A stretch of 64,000 nt of DNA from contig CP136062.1 in the NCBI GenBank assembly GCA_032622095.1, positions 52,839,349 through 52,903,348 on the forward strand, written 5' to 3'. This stretch comes from Siphonodentalium dalli. Lineage: Eukaryota > Mollusca > Scaphopoda > Gadilida > Siphonodentaliidae. Within the stretch, counting starts at the first letter, position 1. Each line of letters starts with the position of its first letter. Positions 11,505 to 23,640 of the stretch are shown one piece after another. Below the pieces are notes generated by a model. The model was not told the DNA's origin, made no database searches, and saw only the letters and a program-made list of their open reading frames with translations. A program made the translations under genes and the position numbers.

Positions 11505-12371
11505 GCTAATATGACTATAATTATTGCATTACTCACGAGAACGGATTAATCTGAATGGAGTCGTCTTGGTTATGAATTGTCATACCATGCGAGCTTTTTA
11601 TATTATTAGGATAATTCCAAAATCGACCAGAGAAGCCCGTGTATTGGTTTGGCATTTCTTTGATGTGAGCATCGTTTATATTTAGTTAAGGTCGATCACA
11701 TGTCACTATCACAAAGGAGTGTTGATACGGCGACGAGCTCATGCACCTCGTATGGTTTCTTTATGTTGGCACCGGTATAATAGAAAGTGAATCAAAATCA
11801 CACCATTGTCTTTTTGACGTGTTGTTACAACGTTGGTCTCACGCGAGCACACCACCGTTTCAAAACTGAACATATGACATATCACCTTTATCGCTCACTC
11901 AAATGTTAGAAACGTGACAAGGTGAGAACAACTTATGCTTGATCATGTCAAAGATTGCTTACTAGGAATTTGTTTTTAAATTGCTTACAGCAGGAAAGAT
12001 ATTGTTCATCAACTAAATATCGTTCGACGTGTGTGTAACCATGATCGGATTTTACTGTGATATTGGATAATTGTATCGGCTATAAAAGGTAAGCTTCAAT
12101 TTATTCGCGATACTACTGAAAATCCTTCAATTCAATTCAATTTATTGAACATACATTATCAGATTATAAAATTAAGCAAAACTAAAAGTATACACAATCT
12201 GAAATATGAGCTGAAATAATTTTAAAATATAACAGGAATAAAAAATTTATGTTTATCTTGATGTTGTATAATTTTATACTTGTATTGGAGAAAACTGATG
12301 TTCTGAAGCTTAAATCTTATCCTCAATACATGTGGTTTAGTTTAAGCATTAGTCAGCCTGATAGTTCGTAA
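11505..12371. other. gene-less stretch 5' of the CG-1-like gene
   Basis: Includes the presumed promoter side of the minus-strand CG-1-like gene and AT-rich sequence around 12120-12300. I see no ORF, RNA gene or clear promoter motif. Confidence 0.5.
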
Positions 12372-13571
12372 CCAGGTCTGGCAAATGTGAGAATACAGCT
12401 ACAGTAGCTGTATTCAGCTAACCTAGCTGTATTCAGCTATATATTATACTCTCAAAGCGGCTGTTTTTCGATAATAAACTAGAAGCGCTAATTTGCGCAT
12501 CAAAATTAGGCTACCCTATTCTCCGGTCACCCTCAACCAAATCAAAATCGTCGCTTGTGTTCTGACAAAGTGTTGCCATTTGTCGGCACGACGATGCTGA
12601 TTATGTGTGAAAACTTACTATGGCGGTCGATGTCGGTCATAACGGTTAATAATAACTCTCTTAAAAGTATGCAATGCGGAATACCTTGAAAAATACAATA
12701 TTTATCACCGAAGATGGAACATCTTAATCATTCCCGGAAGTATCAATATGTCGATGCTGGTAAAACTCAGTTTGGTTGGTGCGTTAAAACAGGTAAAAAG
12801 GGGAACATCTCTAGCCAGAGTTTAACCGAGCGAGTTCCACTCACTGCTTGAGCTGATTCTCTCCAAAAATACGGAAACGCATACATGTATGTCGAATCGC
12901 GAAAATACAAATACCAATGTTATGTTTAGTAAGTTTTCACACATTATATATTTTCCCGCCAAAACAGATTGAATAGTTCTGACTCGCTAACGACCAGGAC
13001 TTCATGTTTGAAATACTTCAGAAATTATATAAGTCGCATTTTCATTTCAGTTGTCCCTATGTTGTGCCATACATTTGCAATATGCCGCACAATATCTGTA
13101 TATATACCGTTATGAATAGTTACCAGTATCGCTCACAAACCGCTAGTGGTATGTAATTCTAAATGCTCGATATAGGTACACCATTCTAACGCCCCCTACC
13201 GGTTTAGCATCGGGAAGAAGTAAACGAGTGTTTGGGATGAATTTGATCTTTATTTTATAAGTTAGTTAATGAATGCATTTGCAGAAAATAGTCCCCAGAA
13301 TATTTACTGACATCGACCACCGTAGTAAGTTTTCACACAAAATCAGAATTGCCGTGTCGACAAAAGGCAACACTTTGTCAGAACACAAGCGACGATTTTG
13401 ATTTGGTTGAGGGTGACCGGAGAATATGGTAGCCTAATTTTGATGCGCAAATTAGCGCTTCTAGTTTATTATCGAAAAACAGCCGCTTTGAGAGTATAAT
13501 TTATAGCTGAATACAGCTAGGTTAGCTGAATACAGCTATTGTAGCTGTATTCTCACATTTGCCAGACCTGG
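12372..13571. mobile_element. 1,200-bp non-autonomous DNA transposon with long TIRs
   Basis: The element begins CCAGGTCTGGCAAATGTGAG and ends with its reverse complement. The inverted termini extend about 270 bp (12372 to about 12640, and about 13303 to 13571). They include the blocks TTTTCGATAATAAACTAGAA and CAAATCAAAATCGTCGCTTG on both sides. TAA lies directly before and after it (12369-12371 and 13572-13574), a target duplication of the PIF/Harbinger TWA type. The inner 660 bp hold no ORF. Superfamily is inferred from the duplication length alone. Confidence 0.8.
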
Positions 13572-14016
13572 TAACCGCCCAGCCATGTTCGTACCCGCCC
13601 AGCCATGGACGTAACCGCCCAGCCCGGAGGTTCGTAACCGCCCAGCTGGGCGGTTCAGTGGGAGTTAGAAAATCGTTTAAAGATTGGTTCTAAATGACCC
13701 AAACGAACAAAATCTAAGCGTTTACAAACAATATGTGGTTATTTGTTATTTTTGAACACACGGATGCACTATAGCTGCTGTGAAAACGAATAAATCGTTA
13801 AAAAACGTTGATCATAATATTTCGTGAGCGCGATTCAACAAACACTCATCAAAATCATCTAAATACTCGTTTCAAATGATTTAAATTTTAATAACACATT
13901 GATGTGTGCAACAAAATATGATCATGTGTTATGTTTGTATTCTAGAGCGCATCAGAATTGGTGTAAAAATCTAGAAATTTGCAAAAATCTGCGAAGACAA
14001 TATTTATCGAAAGTGC
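13572..14016. other. gene-less stretch with CCGCCCAGC repeats and a 20-bp palindrome
   Basis: Four copies of CGTA(A/C)CCGCCCAGC lie in tandem just after the MITE. The last is part of a perfect 20-bp palindrome, AACCGCCCAGCTGGGCGGTT, at 13636-13655. The same motif core returns at 21323 and 21690, on the far side of the LTR element. The rest is AT-rich. Confidence 0.6.
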
Positions 14017-14341
14017 TGTTGTATTTATGGGTTTTAATAGTTAGGCCTGGTAGAGTAAGATCGGTACCAAATAGATACGTCTCGGCAAATGGCTCCAATA
14101 TAGCGACATTGGAGCGAAGATACGGGGAAATCCGGAAGCCACCGAGGATGCCCGAAGATAGCCGAAGATAGCCGGAAGCTCGCGATATGACCAGGCTGAC
14201 GGAAACCCATCACTTGAATCCAAACCAACCTATTGACAACATCGTGTATTTCTATTGCTGTATTATTAAAAGGTATTATTTCACACTTGCACTTCATGTA
14301 TAATTATTCACAATGCTGCACAATACCCCATAATTATAACA
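14017..14341 (+). repeat. 5' LTR
   Basis: Starts TGTTGTATTTATGGG and ends TAATTATAACA, with TG...CA ends. Preceded by target duplication GTGC. Differs from the 3' LTR at one base in the block AAAGGTAT(T/C)ATTTCACAC. Confidence 0.92.
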
Positions 14342-14343
14342 AA

Positions 14344-14361
14344 TGGCGTCGTCGATCTTAC
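14344..14361 (+). promoter_or_regulatory. possible tRNA primer-binding site
   Basis: Two bases after the 5' LTR comes TGGCGTCGTCGATCTTAC. A PBS normally begins TGG, pairing with the CCA end of a tRNA, so position and first bases fit. I could not match the rest to a given tRNA. Confidence 0.35.
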
Positions 14362-15269
14362 TCGAATCTTTGCGGCGTTTTTTGTGCACTGTTTCTTGAT
14401 ATTTTTCTCGCCGGTAAAAGACACTGTTTTCTCACACTGGCAAAATAATTTTTCACATGTTTTTTCAATCCGTTTAGAATCTTTGGTAATTTCTGCAATC
14501 CGCACCGTAATTTTTGCTCTTCGCACGTTGCACTGCATACTATTTTTCCTATTTATTTATTTATAAGATAATTTTGCTTTTTGTCATACTTTTTTGCCAT
14601 TTTTCTGATTGTTTTTTGGCTTGCATTTTTTTTTTCACACAAGTGTTTGCCACTTTGTTGAATATTTATTTTTTCTCAATCCAGTTGCTATTGGAGTATT
14701 TATTTTTTTAGTAGGGAATGAAGGCTGTTTTGTTTTCATTCTGCTGCGCGGACATTTCAATCAAGTTCGCCGTATTTTTCAATTAATTGGCACTTATTTT
14801 TTCGTTTTTGCCCATTTTCACGGAAATTTCTTTTCAATTTTTTAATTTTATGCAATTGAATTATTTTTGTCTCGGAGGATTATTTTTGCCAATTTTCGTA
14901 GGATTATTTTCCAATTTTTCAAATGGTTTTATAAATGTAGGTGAATTTGTCTATAAAGGCTACCAATAGCGTTTATATAGGCATATTTCGGATAGTATAT
15001 CACCATTTGTTCAATATTCGTGCATTTACACCTTGTATAACATCTTTTATCGAGGAGTTCCGAAATTAGCAAATTTTGGGAGTTTTTATTTGCGCGAATT
15101 GTTTTTTGGAAGATAACGAATAATTTCCCCAAACAGTCCAACGAGGGGACGTCGCTATAACAACGTTGCGATCTCATGAACATTCTTGCTGGAATTTTCG
15201 GAACTATTCGTATCTGCTAAAACAGCCAATCGTTATTTTGTTGAAACGGGAATTAAGTAGGTCATTTGC
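14362..15269 (+). other. T-rich leader of the LTR element
   Basis: About 0.9 kb between the possible PBS and the Gag-like start. It is rich in T runs. Short frames here (14384-14969) give Phe-rich translations typical of T-rich non-coding sequence. Confidence 0.5.
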
Positions 15270-18200
15270 ATGATGATTCAAAACATCAGTGCAAATGTGA
15301 AAGCGGCGTATAATCCGATAAACAGCCAGCGAGTTGAGCCATTGTTCGCTCAAGCGCACACTCCGTGGGTACACTCCGTCGCTAATCCGCTGATTAGCCA
15401 ACAGGATGATTCAATGTCCGGATTTGCTCATGGAGCTTCTAATCACACGGGGTCAAACATCTCAATCGGATTAATGTATGATTACCCATCAAATCAAACG
15501 TTCATGCACTCAATGGTTATCGGGAGTGATACTGACCATTGCGAAAAAATATATTCGCAAGTGAGTAACGGTGGTGGGGCATCACATAACAGTTTCAACG
15601 CGCCGGACTTATTGTCAACTGAAATTAACGCTTGGCAGGCTAGCAATGTCCAAACCCCGAATACAGAACAAATGACAGTTGGAACGAATCAAAACATGAC
15701 ATACCAACAACCATTGTACCCAACTAATTTTGATGGTACCATTTATGATTCAGGGGCCCAAGTTACCAATGTGCATAATATGTCCAGTTACTTATCGGGA
15801 AATGGGATGGGAAATCTGCTGATGTCCACAATTCCAGAAACGACTGTAACAATTCCACAATCGGACACAAATTTGACACCAGATCCGACAACAAATGGTT
15901 CATATATCTCTTATCAACCCAGAGACGTGCAACCGTGCGAGGCACAATTTTGGTGTTGCCCAGATGTACCGCCGCCATATTGGAATCCGCCGGTATTCAA
16001 TCCACATAACATGCAAATGTTTGGTTCGCCTTTCCTTAAGTATGGCGCTCCGGTGGTCACAAATCAAGTGAGTCCTCAACCAGTGGGAAGTCACGAGGTC
16101 GTTAGACCAAAGCAAGTTGAGGGAATTCACAATGTTGATAAGGTAACCGATCCAGGGTCCACTAGGAGGGCGAAACCAGTTTCAAACAGGTGGAAACCGT
16201 ATCCCAATATGGGCGACGTACTGGGTTGGAAAGGTATACAAGTACCAACGTCTCCTTACACATGTTCCAGTACAGGGACGTGTCCGATTTCCAAGTTGGA
16301 TACTGCCCCCATTCAGCTGAATGGGACTCGGTATAAAGGAGCTACTACAAAGTATGCTCCCATGGGAGATCGTACATTCGAACAAATATCTCTTCCCGCA
16401 CAGACACCGGCAGTACAGCCGACATCTTGGCCCATGCCCACAGTGTCACTACCACATGACTATGTTCCAAATAAAACGCCATGGGGTACAAACATTCGGA
16501 GTATGCCTACCCCAAATGTGTGCACGACTTCAGGGCCATTATCGGGTCCACTTGGGGCAATGCAAAGCAATGCAGGGGCGAATCAAGTTTGGCTGGGGAA
16601 TTCTGTGTCGGGTTATGTGCCCCAACATGTACCTCCGAATGAGGTTTCTACAATGTCCGTGTCATTAGTTTCGGTCCCACCCGTTAGCAAACCGGTGGTA
16701 AACCAATCCGGAGAAATACACCAAGCTTTGGCACAGCAATTTAACCCTGCAGTGAATATGCCTCCACAACCAGGGTATGATCAAGCTATGGCAGTTCAAA
16801 TCCCACCTGGGGGCTATTTAAATCAGGCAATGATGTCTGTAGCGACAAACATGATTGCCGGAGCCATCCTTTCTGCCCAAACAGTTTCCGGGATGCAGTC
16901 AATGGGGAATGGGCAAAATTTCCCCGTGGGGACAACAGTCAATCCCCCAAATGACAGTCCAGGCCCGACGAGTCAACAGTTTGTCACCGCACAATCGTGT
17001 GGAAACGACCCCAAACAGCAAACTGGTTGGATGCTTACGAATGCTTTTGGTCAAAATGTGCCTTATATTCCGATAACAGATCAACCGCCTACAAACTCTC
17101 GGCAGACTCCGGTTGTTAGTCAACAACCGTATCAGCAAATACCAATGCAACCTACAATGCAACCATCAAATGTAGCTATGCAATTGGGAGTAGATCCCCA
17201 GGTTCTGCCAACACAATACGGGGAGAATGCGTCAGTACCTCAGATACAGGTACCAAATAACCCCCCGATCATGGTCCAGTCCAACAATCTGAGTTTAGTT
17301 ACTACTCAGGATGTTCCAATGCAACAATATCCATCTGGCAGAATTCCAACTAACCCACCTATGCAAAATGTTCCTATAACAATTAGCGGAACTGACGAAC
17401 AAGTTTATGGTGGTTACCAAACTGTTACAACGAAAAATCTAACCGCATCGCCAGAAAGGGGTGATGTTGACATAACATTTCAACGTCGGTCTGACCAAAA
17501 CTCATTACGGGAACCAACAATCAGTGGAATTTCTGTAACATCCGGGCGCGAGAAGGTAAATGCAAAACCAGCCCAAAATATGCCTGCGTCTGCTGACACG
17601 GGACCCAGGCAAAATTATTTTCGAGATGTATCTATAAATGGAGTAAACTCAATAACGCCACAAATACCATTATCAAAGGGCGGTAAAGTAACTGGGCAGC
17701 CGTTTGACTTCGAATTCCGTTCATTTGCTGAATTTCAACGTTGGAATAAAGCCGAATGTAAAGCTACACTGTCATCTGGTCTGGAGGGTTCCGCCCTCGA
17801 CTATCACAAGTCGCTCGAAGAAAATAGTTCGCATATGACGTTCAAGGGAATCCTTATTGAAATGGGGAATAGGTTCGGTGATAATGATCGGCCGCAAGTC
17901 GAAGAACTAAAGTTTCGAGAAGTGTCTACCCCAACAGAGTCTATGGCTGCTGCTATAGAACATGTTCGATTCCACCAATTTAACCGAAACGTAACTTTTG
18001 GCGATGCCAATATTACGAACCAAGATGTGATAGATTTATCGTGTGATTATTTTGAATCGGAAAACGACAGTCCGCCGCGAACCAGAGATATACATGTTGT
18101 AGATAAATCCATATCATTTCCTCAATGGAACAACGGGAGAAGTAATGATGAACTTAATGAACGAATTCTGCTGAAATCGCTATCAAATCCAAAATCCAAA

Positions 18201-18833
18201 GATGAATCTCATGAACGATTTCTACGGCGGGAATCGCAATCGAACACACTAAATAACGAAGAATCTAACGAACGATTTCTGCTGAAATCGCAATCAAATA
18301 CATCAAATTTAAGTGGGATTTCTGATCAGTGTCTCCGCTCTCTGTCGCAAATTTCATTGCAAACAAGTAACGTGTTCTGTTTAAAATCCAAAACGATCAT
18401 TTCTATACCACAATCGTGGGACACACAGTCGCTCGAAATGCAACCACAGTGTGACGTTACAAATAATACCAAATCATCCGAAACGGCAAAATTTGTCGAA
18501 TCGCACCAGAGTGATAATAGTTTGTCCAGTACTGACATGCCAGAAACACATGTTATCAGAGTAGGGCCTTGCGCAATCAAGAAAGAAACAAGGCGCACTA
18601 ACTCTATATTTTCAATATGTTCAAATACGGAAACCACAGTCGAACAAACTAAGGAAAAACAAATTTGCAAAAAGTCAACCAAAATGAATGGTCCTCGCTG
18701 TTTCTTGCACAAATCATTGAAATGTTGCACTAGTAATGACCTAGTAGCCAGGGCTGTAATCACACCATTTTCGTCATTATGGATGTTCACACTGTTATGG
18801 CGAAAGAAAGCAAAAAGCTTCTTGCACTAACAC
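15270..18833 (+). CDS. Gag-like protein of the LTR element (1,186 aa)
   Basis: A single uninterrupted frame from ATG at 15270. Residues 1 to about 800 are rich in Pro, Gln, Asn, Thr and Ser with almost no charged runs, and are predicted disordered. Residues of about 810-905 look like the capsid-type helical region of Ty3/retroviral Gag: an aromatic FEFRSFAEFQRWNK stretch, LSSGLEGSALDYHKSL, then FKGILIEMGNRFGD, in the spacing seen in retrotransposon Gag proteins. Residues of about 960-1010 hold three degenerate repeats of the type NExNERFLLKSxSN. The last 50 residues contain Cys and a hydrophobic stretch, but no CCHC zinc knuckle. Known Gag proteins form the particle that packages element RNA. 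Here pol would have to come from another element. The length is well above that of a usual Gag, mainly because of the disordered N-terminal part. Confidence 0.72.
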
Positions 18834-20980
18834 TCTCCATGTAATGCACGGACCTCGTGTACCATCGCGACAATAATTAAGTTGTGATCTCATATGAAAA
18901 TGCTTTTTTCTATTTTTAACGGGGTAAATGGAGTGATTGAAAAGTGTAATAGAGATGTGGCCTGTTTTTTTTTATACAAATTTTCATTCACCAAAGCCAG
19001 CTGGTTTTTGGGCACACATGTAGATAAAGTACATGTATATCTGCATGATAATGATGGTATTAACTACGTCCACAGCATATCGTCACAATTTTTTGTGTAT
19101 TCTAAATCAATTTTTGTCGAGTTGTGGACGTCAAAATAATATAATATTGACGTATTTGTATGTCTCGCATCCCTCATTGTATAATTTTTCCTTGACCATG
19201 GTGGATAATAATTACTTAATTATTTTTCGGTAATTATATTCCATATATATATATATATATAATGGCTGCATTGTTTTGGTGACATCTGCTGTTTTCACGT
19301 GATGCCTTGCGTATAAAGGAAAAAGGGGAAATGGAGTCATATAATGTCTGACTGTATATATATATAGGACCACCAGCGATTATGCGTTTTCCAGCACAGG
19401 GTCGCATCTAACCTCAAACATTGCACCCATTCAGCAGAATGGGCGCCATGTAACTATTTCAATGTGTTAACAAAAGTCCTAGTGACAATAAAAATCAGTC
19501 GTAACACAGAACAGGGGCGTGTAACACAAGACAAACGGGACAGAGCTGCTGCTCTCGTTCCCAATCTGCATCTAAGTATAGTGACGAGCCTTCCTGAAAT
19601 GTAGGCTTCCATCAAATGTAGGATTGATACTGAAATGATCACTCAAGCTCACAAGCATCTGGTCTCTTCTGACCTGCTGTCCAGAAGAGAATACTCATGC
19701 TATTGTTAAAGGCACATCTGCATTGCAGAGAGTTGCATATATTGCCAGAACAGAAATATATAGCAACAGAAAGTAATGTTTACAAAATTGAGATAAACCA
19801 TAAGGAACATCTGAACTTGCTGTTAATCCGAGAGTGCCTAATTTAAATAGTTACAACAGTATGCCTTATCCTAACCTCCATTCTGTTCTGCTGAATAGGC
19901 AATAAAGAGCGTTTAATCACATGACCATAATGAAAACGATTACGGACTAAGGCTCGAATATTACCAAGGAGTTTCTTTTTATATCTTATGTTTCTATTTA
20001 CCTTTCTTGTGTCGTGTCTAGTGGATTGGCGTTCGGTAGAAATTAAATAGGGATTAACTAATTTCTGTGTTTCTTCCAAATCACCACTAACATTGCCTTC
20101 ATTTGTATGTGTATCATTATAAGTGCACGGGAGTCGGCACTCGTTGCTGAAGATAACATTATCACCCAGCAGTATAGGGCCAACTAACACTATCACCCAT
20201 TGGTCCCGATTAGATATGAGAGTAGGGGTTGTTTATGTTGTAAAGTCTGCACCCTCTTTTTAGTGGCATATGTAGGCACCCGCCAATCCACAAGTTGTTG
20301 TATTCCCACTTTCTGGTAACAATACATTGTTTGGGAATGTATATATATTTGAAACACATTCCATGATTTCCACTCACAAAATGGTTTCAAATCGTATTAT
20401 CATCATCCAATTGTGAGAACTGCAGCTGCAGTCTGAATATGATGCGCTTCAATTGCATATGTGATTCGGATCGGGGCAATATATCAAATTAAACTTAGCA
20501 AGAAATAAGTCCAACGACATACGTTAGAGCTTATCTCATACAGAGCCATTAGTTGATTTGACTAGTTCCTGATGAAGAGGACTGCTGTCCTTTTGACACA
20601 AAACACACCGACACGAGAGAAATCTCAGCACACGAAAACTATGCCAGATTCAAAATATCTCGTGACAATTACTCATACCTCTTATTACTATCAGCTGATG
20701 GTAATAAAATTACCTGATTCTACGATCAAAGTTCAAAATTCTGTAGTTCAAAATTCATGTAGCTGGAAGTTGTTAAGGGTTTAACACAAGCAAGTAACCC
20801 TGTTTTGGCTCGTGGGTTCGTAACATGGGTTTTTGGAACCCATCAGAGCGGTGTTCATTGAGAGGTCTCAGAGAGGTGTTAACCATGTCTCTGAGAACTA
20901 TGCTGCCTCATTTTGGACCAAGAGGTGTGGGTATATCCACCTTCCCTGAAATTTAGAGTAGTTTGGTCGTTCTTTTTATT
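18834..20980 (+). other. non-coding 3' internal region of the LTR element
   Basis: About 2.1 kb where pol would be expected. It has only short frames (for example 19843-20196 minus), none with RT, RNase H, protease or integrase motifs. A (TA)n run lies at about 19246-19261. The origin of this sequence is unknown. Confidence 0.6.
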
Positions 20981-20994
20981 AAAATGGGGAAGAG
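20981..20994 (+). promoter_or_regulatory. polypurine tract
   Basis: AAAATGGGGAAGAG, 13 of 14 bases purine, ends exactly at the first base of the 3' LTR, as expected for the plus-strand primer of an LTR retrotransposon. Confidence 0.75.
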
Positions 20995-21319
20995 TGTTGT
21001 ATTTATGGGTTTTAATAGTTAGGCCTGGTAGAGTAAGATCGGTACCAAATAGATACGTCTCGGCAAATGGCTCCAATATAGCGACATTGGAGCGAAGATA
21101 CGGGGAAATCCGGAAGCCACCGAGGATGCCCGAAGATAGCCGAAGATAGCCGGAAGCTCGCGATATGACCAGGCTGACGGAAACCCATCACTTGAATCCA
21201 AACCAACCTATTGACAACATCGTGTATTTCTATTGCTGTATTATTAAAAGGTATCATTTCACACTTGCACTTCATGTATAATTATTCACAATGCTGCACA
21301 ATACCCCATAATTATAACA
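20995..21319 (+). repeat. 3' LTR
   Basis: Same length and ends as the 5' LTR, with one mismatch seen by eye. Followed by the target duplication GTGC. Confidence 0.92.
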
Positions 21320-21749
21320 GTGCCCAGCTGGGCGGTTCCACGTTATTCGATAAATATTGTCTCAAAACTCGTTTTAAAAGATGTTCTTATAAAAACCCTT
21401 TAATGTGAATGTTTACAAATGGTCACTTGTTGTGTTACAACGTGGAAACATCTTTGTATTGATGCATAGAATTAGAAATTAGCGAAAATTGGGCGAAAAC
21501 TGAGTGAAAATTAGCGAAAATTTACTTCGGTCACCCGTCGATGCTTCGGACTGCTATATTCGCTCCTAAAGCTTTCTAATGACAAGTTTTCGGGATATTC
21601 GCAAAGAAATATATATATTAGTTGTCCAAAAGTAATAATCAATCACTATTGCGTCCAAAATATCCTTTAATTTGGAGTTTACTCTAATACCGCCCAGCTG
21701 GGCCGCCCAGTAGGGGCTTTTATACTATTTTATAGGGTCTCATATAACA
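21320..21749. other. gene-less flank of the LTR insertion
   Basis: Begins with GTGCCCAGCTGGGCGGTTCC. It contains TCGATAAATATTGTC (21347-21361), the exact reverse complement of 13996-14010 on the other side of the LTR element. The palindromic core recurs at 21690. No gene. Confidence 0.55.
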
Positions 21750-23640
21750 AGGAGACACATTTAGACCGCCCATCCTGTCCGTTCAGCAGTTCAAAATCCC
21801 GATCAGCAGTTCATATCGAGCAGATCAGCAGATTATCACCTAAAACGCTGATCTGCAGATTTTCCGAGTTTAGTTTAACTCAAATATAACGGCGATGGCG
21901 GGTTGTAGGTTGTGCAAATGGCACGTAATACATGTGTTATATGCCAATACAGGAAGGGGACACATTTTGACCACCCTCTATGCCCGTTCAGCAGTTCAAA
22001 ATCCGTTCAACAGTACGGCAGCTACAGTTCAGTAGATTATCGCAAACGCTGTTTAACTCAATTGTAACGAAGTTAGTTGAGTTTAGGTGGTGCAAATGAC
22101 TTGTAATTAATGGGACATAACCAGGTACATGGATAAAAAGCCATTTGGCCGACGTCCACCCCAGATCAGTAGTTCAAAATTCAGTTCAGCAGTTCATATC
22201 GAGCAGTTCAGCAGATTCCCCGAAGGCGGTTTAACCGAATTTTAACGAGGATAGTCGGGTATATGTTGTGCAAATGACATTATATCGATGGTTCATAACA
22301 AAATACAGGAAGAAAATACGGCTTGGCCGACATAAACCCCAGATCAGCAGTTCAAAAGCCCGTTCAGCACTCTATTTTGGGCAGTTCACCAGAATCTCCA
22401 AAATTCAGTTTAACTGATTTTTAACAAAGATATTCTGGTATAGGTGATGCAAATGGCATTTTATCGATGGCTCATAAGCAAGTACATGGACAGAAATCCA
22501 TTTGGCCGACATTCACCCCAGATCAGCAGTTCAAAATCCCGTTCAGCAGTTCATATCGAGCAGTTCAGCAGATTCCCCGAAGGCGGTTTAACCGAATTTT
22601 AACGAGGATAGTCGGGTATGTGTTGTGAAAATGACATTATATCGATGGTCCATAACAAAATACAGTAAGAAAACACGAATTAGCCGACATACACCCCAGA
22701 TCAGCAGTTCAAAATCCCGATCAGCAGTTCATATCGAGCAGATCAGCAGATTATCACCTAAAACGCTGATCTGCAGATTTTCCGAGTTTAGTTTAACTCA
22801 AATATAACGACGATGGCGGGTCGTAGGTTGTGCAAATGACTTGTAATTAATGGGACATAACCAGTTTCATGGATAGAAAATTATATGGCCGACGTCGACC
22901 CCAGATCAGCAGTTCAAAATTTAGTTCAGCAGTTCATATCGAGCAGTTCAGCATGCCCGACTATCTTCGTTAAAATTCGGTTAAACCGCCTTCGGGGAAT
23001 CTGCTGAACTGCTCGATATGAACTGCTGAACGGGATTTTGAACTGCTGATCTGGGGTGGGCGTCGGCCAAATGGCTTTTTATCCATGTACCTGGTTATGT
23101 CCCATTAATTACAAGTCATTTGCACCACCTAAACTCAACTAACTTCGTTACAATTGAGTTAAACAGCGTTTGCGATAATCTACTGAACTGTAGCTGCCGT
23201 ACTGTTGAACGGATTTTGAACTGCTGAACGGGCATAGAGGGTGGTCAAAATGTGTCCCCTTCCTGTATTGGCATATAACACATGTATTACGTGCCATTTG
23301 CACAACCTACAACCCGCCATCGCCGTTATATTTGAGTTAAACTAAACTCGGAAAATCTGCAGATCAGCGTTTTAGGTGATAATCTGCTGATCTGCTCGAT
23401 ATGAACTGCTGATCGGGATTTTGAACTGCTGAACGGACAGGACGGGCGGTCTAAATGTGTCTCCTTGTTGTATTGGTATATAACACATATTCTACGTGCC
23501 ATTTGCACAACCTACAACCCGCCATCAACGTTATATTTGAGTTAAACTAAAATCGGGAAATCTGCTGATCAGCGTTTTAGGTGATAACCTGCTGATCAGC
23601 TGCTGATTCAGCGTTTTAGGTACACCCCTTAAAAACTGCC
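21750..23640. repeat. large palindromic array of about 178/208-bp units
   Basis: The block TCAGCAGTTCAAAAT(C/T)C recurs near 21780, 21987, 22164, 22342, 22520, 22697 and 22905, giving spacings of 177-178 or about 207 bp. From about 22950 to 23465 the sequence is the reverse complement of 21750-22265 at high identity. Each unit contains ATCGAGCAG(T/A)TCAGCAGATT and a GTTTAA(C)(T/C) block. The last 170 bp are a more diverged extra copy. No coding content. Confidence 0.85.

Larger units (their letters stand above)
14017..21319 (+). mobile_element. 7.3-kb LTR retrotransposon with a Gag-like ORF and no pol
   Basis: Two 325-bp LTRs (14017-14341 and 20995-21319) begin TGTTG and end ATAACA. I find one difference between them (T at 14273 region versus C in the 3' copy). 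The 4-bp duplication GTGC flanks the element at 14013-14016 and 21320-21323. A purine tract (AAAATGGGGAAGAG, 20981-20994) abuts the 3' LTR. The only long frame is the 1,186-residue Gag-like ORF at 15270-18830. No protease, reverse transcriptase, RNase H or integrase motif is visible on either strand in the remaining internal sequence. It therefore looks like a complete, recently moved, non-autonomous element that keeps gag only. Confidence 0.9.

Noticed and set aside
14034-14297. 87-residue minus-strand frame, repeated at 21012-21275
   Set aside because: It is antisense to the LTRs; the repetition only reflects the LTR pair.
19843-20390. Minus-strand frames of 117 and 65 residues inside the LTR element
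   Set aside because: No RT, integrase or envelope features, opposite to the element's direction, and short.
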